In this document: positions 57,001-64,000 of the stretch, one piece after another | How positions within the stretch are numbered: the first letter of the stretch is position 1 | How the letters are laid out: each line of letters begins with the position of its first letter | Assembly: GCA_037127255.1 (NCBI GenBank) | Contig: JBANSL010000013.1 | Span: 10,374,688-10,438,687, forward strand | Origin: Persicaria tinctoria | Taxonomy: Eukaryota; Streptophyta; Magnoliopsida; Caryophyllales; Polygonaceae | Length of the DNA stretch: 64,000 nt | Direction of reading: 5' to 3' | Made by a program: the position numbers and the translations under genes | Notes under the pieces: model-generated | Told to the model about the DNA's origin: nothing | Seen by the model: only the letters and a program-made list of their open reading frames with translations | The model's database searches: none

Positions 57001-59652
57001 GTTTTGTGCATTAGTAAATTCAAACATATACACCTCCCAAGTAAATAATAAAAGAGATCTCAGTAAATTAAAATAAATGCACTACACATAATTAAAATTC
57101 ATTCGGCCACTTCAGGTGGATATCAATTGAGATATTTATCACTTGTTTCAATAAACAATGTCATTCACAAATACTGTAATCTCAAATTTCAATTTCATTA
57201 ATTTCATCATCATCTATGAGACAAAATATGTTTTCTTATTTGCATGCAATTACATTTGGGAGATATAATACAAATCAACTTCATGATACATAAATAATGT
57301 CAACTTCTGGTGACCAGGGATCAAACAAGTTCAACCACTTCAGGAGTTTGTATTTAACCTTCTATCTAACAAATCATATATGAAACAATTTACAAGTACA
57401 AGGTGGAATCAACAATATCACCTTAGCTCATTACTACAAAGATGAGGCTAATATTTAATCGATGCATGATGATGTTAATTTATTCATCAACTTATCAATG
57501 TATCAATTCATTTAGATATCATTTATCATGTATCCGTTCAATATATGATCAATTTACCCAATAACCATATCTATATCATATATGCATCATCATCCCTAAA
57601 TCGCACATAATTTATCAATTCTCTAAATTCTTATATATCAAAGTATATTAGCACCATGGGATGATTTATGATATAAAATATATATGTGCAATCAATAACG
57701 TCATATTGCAATTAGCAACTAAATGGTAATCCATATTTAATGTACGAGATGAACTCATAACACACAGATATAATCATTCACGGTCAAGAGGCACAAAAAT
57801 CATAATTCAAATATATGATGTTTAGGCTTACCTGACCGTAAGCTCGATTGCATATACCAATATTGAAAAACCAGTCCAGCTCCATCACGAGCCTTAAAGT
57901 CGAGTCTAACCCATATAGACTCACTATCAAGTAGGGTTCAATCTTCTAGGATTCGCCTCCTTTTACCATGATATCCTAGTGTGGATCCGTGGACAAACCA
58001 CTCACATGACACAATCCATCACCAAAACAAAATATTAATAAATTATAATCATGGTTTATTTAAAACACATATCATATAACATAATTCTATCCATCATTAT
58101 GTACATGTCTTAAATCCTTTTAAATTCTAATTGATCGATTTAATTAATCAAGCAAGTAAAATCAACGTACCTCTTATATACTCACACTCCGAAACCTATT
58201 CAAACAAACTATAATGTACCAGTTGTACCTCTTATGTGTTTTTATCTACTTCAGGAGAATTGTCTTTTCATCTACTTCGGGAGATGAATGATAAAAATGT
58301 AATAAACTAAACAAAATAATAATCATTGATCATCGCTACGTGGATGAATTTTATCGATCACATTAAATACTTTCATCCACTTCGAGGGATTTAATATTTT
58401 CTACTTCGGGAGATCAATTAAATTATTTATAAGCAAAATAATAAATTAGAAAAATCAAATTGTACTTACCTCCACTTACCTCCATGACGACGCAAAACTC
58501 TAGGCCAATTAATTAGTTTGCAATTCTCACCTAATTGAATAGGCCCGCCACTTGATATACTTTATGTATAATCCTCTTCGGGGGATGAGATTGGTAGTTA
58601 ATTTATTCGCTTCGGGGGATTTATATCCACTTCAAGGGATAAAGTTCAGCACTTCGAGGCTCATCTAACTTATGTCTACACATCATCTTCGGGGATGTGT
58701 CCCTATACTTGACAAGGGCAAAATATGCAACCCTGGAAGGTTTAGGCCGTTTTATGTAATTGTATAAAACATATGAGCCAATCTGCGAAGTGACAAAATT
58801 CCGGGCTGGTTTCGTAATTAATCCATATTTGCAACCCAAAACCGATCATCTTCTTCGTTGATGGCTGTGGCGGCGCATAGGCAAGAGCGGCTTCGTCCTT
58901 CGGGCGACGATCGCCGCAGACCCTACGAGGACTTCTCGATCGGAGGAGGGGCGCCACGCCGATGATGCCTACCCCGGTGCCGCTGATCGCCCGGTACTCG
59001 TAGTCGTTGTTCCAGCCCATCGCGATCGTTTAGATTCGATCTTCTAGAACCACGTTCAGGAGGCAGAGGGTGGCGCGGGGTCTCTGGGCGGCTTCAGGGG
59101 GCGAAGCCGCGAAGGCGGCTACCGCTGCTACCCGGCCTTGTGCTCATCCCGTTCATATGACGGCTCCAAGCCACCAACTGAGGACTGCACCAACGTCTCG
59201 ATAGATCCGGGACAGGCTCGTCCATGGTTGTCGGCGTGACTCCTGAATATGTTCATCTTCGATGGCGATTTTCGAAAAACAGTTCTGATGGAGGAAAGCT
59301 ACGATAGATGGTAAACAATTCGAAGATCCGACTGCCGAACTATGAGATGCGAAAATTCATTAGGGATTTTGGAGATTTTGCTCCCGGATCTGATCTGATG
59401 CATCCAAAAATAAAATCGGTCAATTATATGAAAATAAAATCACGAACGCGGTTGACAGGTATTCAAAATAAGCAAACACCGTCGATAAGCAAGTAGGTTA
59501 AAATTCAACCAAAGCCATCGATAAGCAAGTTTGTTAAAGAAGAAGAAAATAAAATAAGTAATCATTTATCGAAACTTATCTTTCAAATTGACAAGCTTGA
59601 TAGCTTGAGAGAGCAGGCTACAATCTTGAAACCTAGTAGAGCAAACTCGTGC
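54058..59652 (-). repeat. Interior of hairpin element II with the same loop-sharing hairpins
   Basis: Plus-strand hairpins with loops near ACTTC(N)GG and varied arms occur from about 54790 to 58690. Examples: GAAAAC/GTTTTC at 56213-56229, GTCA/TGAC at 57300, GTTTC/GAAAC at about 56979-56993 and 56688-56702, TCATCT/AGATGA at 58269-58288, TATCC/GGATA at 58622-58640. Minus-strand relics of copia RT lie at about 54780-54870. The right part (58840-59260) is a GC-rich passenger without recognised domain. Near 59580-59650 the sequence again resembles the PBS side of element I. Confidence 0.78.
58840..59260 (-). other. GC-rich passenger segment in hairpin element II
   Basis: Sharply GC-richer than its surroundings, with a minus-strand frame starting MGWNNDYEYRAISGTGVGII at 59020. 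It has no counterpart at the same place in element I. It lies near the 5' end of the element in its own orientation. It may be a captured host fragment; the source was not recognised. Confidence 0.45.
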
Positions 59653-59849
59653 TGTAAAACAGAAGAATCAAGAGGAGGATATATATGGGATTGTATTCAA
59701 CTGAATTGCTTGTGGAGTATCCACCAATACAATATATATAGGAGTCATACCCTTGGGCTCCAAGTATAAGATAAATCTATCTATAAAAGGCAAAACTCTA
59801 TCTAAGTAAAGTCTATATCTTTGTACATCCACATAATAATATTATAACA
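59653..59849 (-). repeat. Hairpin element II, 5' LTR
   Basis: 197-bp repeat from TGTAAAACAG to TTATAACA, matching 25816-25941 plus 53988-54057. Confidence 0.9.
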
Positions 59850-60472
59850 AGTTTTAATTTATAGATATTTTTAATTTTAAATTTCTGTAATTGTAATCTT
59901 AGAATTCTTTTCTTTTTTTACCGGCGACCCTCTGTGTAGGTCATTCAAGCCATCTTTTGATGGCTAAAAGATCGCCGGGTCGATCTTCTAGATCGCCGAG
60001 TCGATCTACTTCTTGCCTACTGTAAAAAAAAAAGGCCAAAACATTAAAAAAATGTTATACCTCTCAAATTGATGGAATGTGAAAATTAGTTGGGCATGAC
60101 TTGCGTATGTAGAAAAAAAATTATGAGTACTCGGTTAGGTTTTAGATGCAAAAAATTGATAGATCGTAAATGATAACTAATCAAAATAACATTCTTATAG
60201 TTGGTGTTTTGTATGAAAGATTTGACAAAAGACTCGCACATATAAGGAATTTTTTTTTGCATCCTTATAAAATTAGAAGCAAATTCTTTACAAAAAAAAA
60301 AGGTCCACGTGTCCCTTTTTAAAAAAAAATTTAAGCATTTATTTTTACATCAATTTATCATGGGTGATTTTGGTAGAGGGCCTTTTTTGAATATTCAATT
60401 AGGCACTTAGCCCCTAAATCAATAATCAATTTAATTAGTTTTGCCCTAGACCCCTTCCCAATAGGGTGGGTT
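59850..60472. other. Unassigned AT-rich sequence
   Basis: No gene recognised. A small hairpin AGCCATC/GATGGCT lies at about 59948-59966, and GATCGCCG(G/A)GTCGATCT is duplicated at about 59970-60008. Confidence 0.5.
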
Positions 60473-60561
60473 GGTCAATGCTCAACCGTTTGACCATTGA
60501 CCGGTCAACGGTTGACCATTGACCAGTCAACGTTGACCGTTGACCGGTCAACGTTGACCAA
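60473..60561. repeat. Cluster of eleven TTGAC/GTCAA cores (W-box words)
   Basis: Within 89 bp the hexamer TTGACC or its complement recurs in alternating orientation, ending with GTTGACCAACCC, which mirrors GGGTTGGTCAA at the left edge. TTGAC(C/T) is the core bound by WRKY factors. It is equally possible that the array is only a palindromic repeat with no regulatory role. Confidence 0.8.
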
Positions 60562-60564
60562 CCC

Positions 60565-61180
60565 ATTTTGATGCCATTTTTTTAAGTTATGCCATATTTT
60601 ACCGTTTTGATGCCAAAATTTTACTATATTTTATTTTCACTTTGATGCCACTTTTCTAATGAAATGATTGGATGACACTTTTTTAATGTCACTTTTTTTA
60701 AACATTGATGACATTTTTTGTTTACAGTAATGTCACGTTGATCATTGATGCCATTTTTTTACTGTTAACGACAGATACCACTTTTTTTTATGTCAATTTT
60801 TTGATGATATTTTTTTTACCGTGATGCCATATTTTTGATGATATTTTTTCAAAGTAGTATTTTGATGACATTTTTTTTCTTTAATGTGATACAAATTTTT
60901 CAAAATGGTATTTGATGTCATTTTTATAATGTAATTATTTGATGCCATTTTTTTTAATCAAATCGATTGATGCCACATGTTTTAAATTTAATCAATTGTA
61001 TATCGATTTATTTTCATCGATTATACTTTCATTCACTGATGACACGTTTGTGATTACACTTCATTGATGCAATCACTTGTGGTGACATATTCATTAAATT
61101 TTTATTCATGGATGACATTTGTTATTACGCTTCATTAATCACAATTATTTATGGTGACAATTTTATATAATTGATGACAT
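60565..61180 (+). repeat. Degenerate array of TGATG(C/A)CATTTTTT units
   Basis: More than fifteen variants of GATGCCATTTTTT, GATGACATTTTT and ATGTCACTTTTT occur at irregular spacing of about 25-45 bases. No reading frame. It looks like a decayed tandem array. Confidence 0.7.
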
Positions 61181-61349
61181 AAGAGCTTAAAACGTGGAAT
61201 CAAAATATTGTCACCTTATTGCACATATAAAAATACAACGTCTTTGAAACTACAACATTAATATTGGTTGTATACGTAAAAACACATATTATAACATGTC
61301 ATCAACTAAAAAAAATGCATCAGTGTAAGTAATATAATGCGGAATCAAT

Positions 61350-61870
61350 AAAATATAGGGTCAACCACTTCGGGGGTTACATATCATCTTCAGGATATGT
61401 GAATACTTCACAGGGGCAAAATATACATCCCTAAAAGTTTTAGGCCGCTTTTTGTAATTATATAAAATACAGGGCCAATTTGTAATTTTTAAAAATTTCG
61501 GGCCGGTTTCGTGATTTATTAGGAATCACAACACAAACCCTTCTTCTTCCCCGTTGGAAAGTTGCAAAGATGGCGGCCACCCACACCAACGGCAGATCCC
61601 GAGTCCCAACAGCAACCCTCGCCGACCGCCGCCACCCCAGATCCGAGTCCCTCCGGCCACCCACACCACAGATCCGGCCACCGAAAGCCCGGATCCGCCG
61701 CCACCGAGCCTCGCTACAAACCCAGCCTCCATGGGAGGGGAGTCGAAATTTCCAGATCCGGTGAGCTCCGAGGGCGGCTCCGGCTTCGTCGGCTCTAGAT
61801 CCGGTGAGCTCCGAGGGCGGCTCCGACTTCGTCGGCTCCAGATCCGGTGAGCTCCGAGGAAGAAGATGGG
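61350..61870 (-). mobile_element. Remnant of a third hairpin element
   Basis: Two loop-sharing hairpins, AACC/GGTT around ACTTCGGG (61362-61377) and CATATC/GATATG around ATCTTCAG (61380-61399), precede a stretch that closely follows 58699-58815 of element II (GGCAAAATAT, TTTAGGCCG, GGGCCGGTTTCGT). From about 61554 a GC-rich passenger follows that differs from the one in element II, with two copies of GATCCGGTGAGCTCCGAGG. No LTR was found. Confidence 0.6.
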
Positions 61871-63044
61871 AGGAAGGAAGGAATCACTGCTACGGCTAAA
61901 AATAATAATTAGAGGGGTGGTTGTGACTAATAAACAAATTAAGGGGGCTAACTACCTAATCAAATATGGTAAAAGATCCATTTCAACAAATTCCCTCATT
62001 TATCATCCCACGTTCTCAATGAATTATTAGGAAACCATGTTCACAATTTATTTGTAAAAACAATTTATCAAATTCTCTCAATTTCTTCCATTTTCACCAT
62101 ACCCACGCTTAATAATCGTCGAAGTAAACGATTCAATTCAGCATCCACAAGATGTGGTTATGTGATCCATTCAAATAAGACTACAATCACAAGGAAGAAG
62201 TGTGGTGGAGATGGAGATTGCCTCAGAATCACGACATCCGTAAGGGTGGCGACAGATGATTGATTGGGGCAGAGTTCGTGGTGGAGATTCAGCTTGGCTA
62301 GATCTCGCTCTCTCTCAATGACGCAGGTACTCAATGGAGAATTTACTATTTAATCAAGCCCAAAAATAAGGAGAAAAAAATTAGCTCCAATCCAAAATAC
62401 AAAGTAATACCAATCTCACTACTTACTAAATTAAAATCCAATGGCAAAAAGAAAAATAGAGACCTCACATCAGGGCTTATAAAAAAATTTGTGCACATTC
62501 CAACAGAGACCTCACAACACCTCCAAATTTTCTTCAAAATGGAGAATCAAAATTCATATTCTCTAAAAAAAAATTGGTGCACATTCCAACAGTTTCTCCA
62601 TTTTGAAGAATTGCAAATTAATTTTTTAATGGTAAATTAATTTTTAATTGAAAGTTGATGCACTTCTCCATTTTAATTTTTTGAAGAATCGTTGAAGAAG
62701 CCACCACAACCTTCTCGCTCATCGATGTTTCATTATAACTTTGAGGGAGATTTGGTATATTCCGGAATTTGAAACAAATTAGTGTTGGTGATTTCAAACA
62801 AATTATTATAACTCTACCTGCTACAATTAGTTCATAAACTTAAATAAATCAGTGATGGTTGTACACTTGTACCTACCATAGTGGCAAGCATGCTTGAATT
62901 TGGAGCTCCAACAAATTGTTGATCGAACAGAACTTTCAATTACCTAGCTAGAGGATAATACCATTTTTTTTCAATGAAAAAATACAAATTAATAGCTTGT
63001 GCATCGGAAGGAACAACGTTTTCTTTCCAACTTACAAGCCGAAG
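61871..63044. other. Unassigned AT-rich sequence
   Basis: No gene recognised. GTGCACATTCCAACAG occurs twice (about 62491 and 62577), near TCTCCATTTT words in both orientations, hinting at a degraded inverted-repeat element. Confidence 0.45.
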
Positions 63045-64000
63045 CAGGGGCGGAACCTGGATCCACAAATTGAAGGGGCCAAAGATAACTAATGTATAAT
63101 TATTTTTTTGAGGATAACTATAAGAATTTTGTTTTAGCCTTTTAGGGGTTTAAAAAACCTAGTCATGTTAGGAGGCTTATCTTTACCTATTTCATTTGTT
63201 GCATATGTAAATTGCAATCGAAATTGTGGACAATTATGAAGCCAGCACTCTTCTACAAAATCATATCAAAATAAAAGAACAAAGATTCATCACCGAACCC
63301 ATTTATCGAAAAGTTAAATTAATCAAGAAAAGCTTATAAATGAATGATACTTATGTGATATAAATTAGAAATCCAGAAGACAAATAAATCACTCTTAATT
63401 ATGAGCTTACGTTCAATGCTGTGAAAATAGAGATTAGAAATCAAGGCTTTCAATTACAATTACAATTAGTAAAAGGAATTAGAAATCACAACACTACAAC
63501 ATTGGACGGAAACAAAATTACACAAAATGAATTAGAATTCGCATAAGAATGAACTAGAAATCAATTGAATCAATTTGTATGGTCTTACCACAAATATCAA
63601 TTGAATCAATCGCATAAGAATGAACTAGAAAGTTATAAATATCCTAAATCCTACAGGACTTCTGCCGTATCTCTATAAAGAGCCACAGAAATTTCCAACA
63701 CAATCAAATGATCAATTGAATCAAGAATAAGAAAATCAAAAGAATTGAGACAAGCATCAAGTATCGAAGCATATATAGAAATATAGAGTACGTGAAATAG
63801 AAAGGGGCTGAATTAGATTGCCTGGAGAAAAGAATGAATTAGATTGCCTGGAGAAGCATTGTAGCAATAGATTAAAGATTTCGAGCTTCGATCCAATGGA
63901 CAACAGGCGCTTCACACTTTTATCATCCCGCCTGGGGTTGTGCAAGGAAGAAGTCCAAGAGGCGCAGATGGGAGAAACGAAGAAGGCTGAACTTCCAAGG
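63045..64000. other. Possible hAT terminus and unassigned sequence to the window end
   Basis: CAGGGGCGGAACCTGG at 63045 resembles the terminal repeat of Tip100-type plant hAT elements (CAGGGGCGGAxCC). The matching other end is not in the window, so the call is weak. Further right are short direct repeats, for example GAATTAGATTGCCTGGAGAA at about 63811 and 63837, and GCATAAGAATGAACTAGAAA at about 63541 and 63611. No gene recognised. Confidence 0.35.

Larger units (their letters stand above)
25816..59849 (-). mobile_element. Hairpin-rich non-autonomous LTR element II, interrupted by a MULE
   Basis: The right LTR is 59653-59849 (197 bp). The left LTR is 25816-25941 joined to 53988-54057 (196 bp) once the MULE and its target duplication are removed; the two copies differ by only a few bases. 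Outer flanks share an imperfect AGTTTTA (25809-25814 region and 59850-59856). The interior is 54058-59652. It shares with element I the CTCCCCCTTGGAT start, the GTTAAAAACCTT phrases, decayed copia pol (minus YKAKLIAQ and MYSPVVN near 54800-54860) and the loop-sharing hairpins. Only bases outside 25942-53987 belong to this element. Confidence 0.87.

Noticed and set aside
61554..61850. Pro/Arg-rich frames as a gene
   Set aside because: Three overlapping frames are open in a GC-rich, internally duplicated stretch. No domain or splice structure supports any one of them.

Overview
The window is plant nuclear DNA, most likely from a eudicot. Plant transposons dominate: L1-type LINEs, Ty1/copia, an Athila-like Ty3/gypsy, a MULE and hAT-type ends. 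The only host genes are intron-rich plant nuclear genes encoding organelle-targeted proteins. No rRNA, tRNA, CRISPR or bacterial feature was seen.

Left nest (1-17200). A plus-strand LINE (LINE-A, its 5' end outside the window) is split twice. A small minus-strand LTR element (814-2359, TSD GCTGC) carries a piece of a host subtilase. A copia element (3223-16843, TSD ATTCG) carries in its own 3' LTR a nearly full-length minus-strand LINE (LINE-B, 10333-16248, 18-bp TSD). Removing the insertions rejoins the LINE-A reading frame at each target duplication. To the right lie an RNase H relic (about 17650-18085) and one truncated exon of a trichome-birefringence-like gene (18690-19301).

Middle (19979-25046). 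A minus-strand LTR element has two LTRs that look identical and no coding capacity. Its interior holds relics of copia pol and dozens of short hairpins that share one loop (close to ACTTCAGG) on arms whose sequences differ but remain complementary. I consider this the best candidate for something undescribed. A second member (25816-59849, interrupted) and a third remnant (about 61350-61870) show the same pattern.

Right nest (25816-59849). The second hairpin element has a MULE (25942-53979, 19-bp TIR core, 8-9 bp TSD) in one LTR. The MULE gene fuses a transposase, a SWIM finger and an OTU-type cysteine protease. It is split by an Athila-like gypsy element (28299-52125; LTRs about 1% apart). 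The gypsy pol region is replaced by a hAT-like element (32281-35106) and about 14.8 kb of host DNA (35107-49878). That host DNA has an intact seven-exon gene for a plastid-type protein of unknown function and 27 intact exons of the organellar glycyl-tRNA synthetase gene EDD1, cut off before its C-terminal region. Because the introns are kept, this was a DNA-level event rather than retroposition, unless the assembly is chimeric.

Tail (59850-64000). This part is AT-rich, with a cluster of 11 TTGAC cores (W-box core), a long region of TGATGCCATTTTTT-like units, the third hairpin remnant and a possible hAT terminus at 63045. The window records repeated insertion, decay and gene-fragment capture rather than a functional gene cluster. 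The two host genes share only organelle targeting and their present location.
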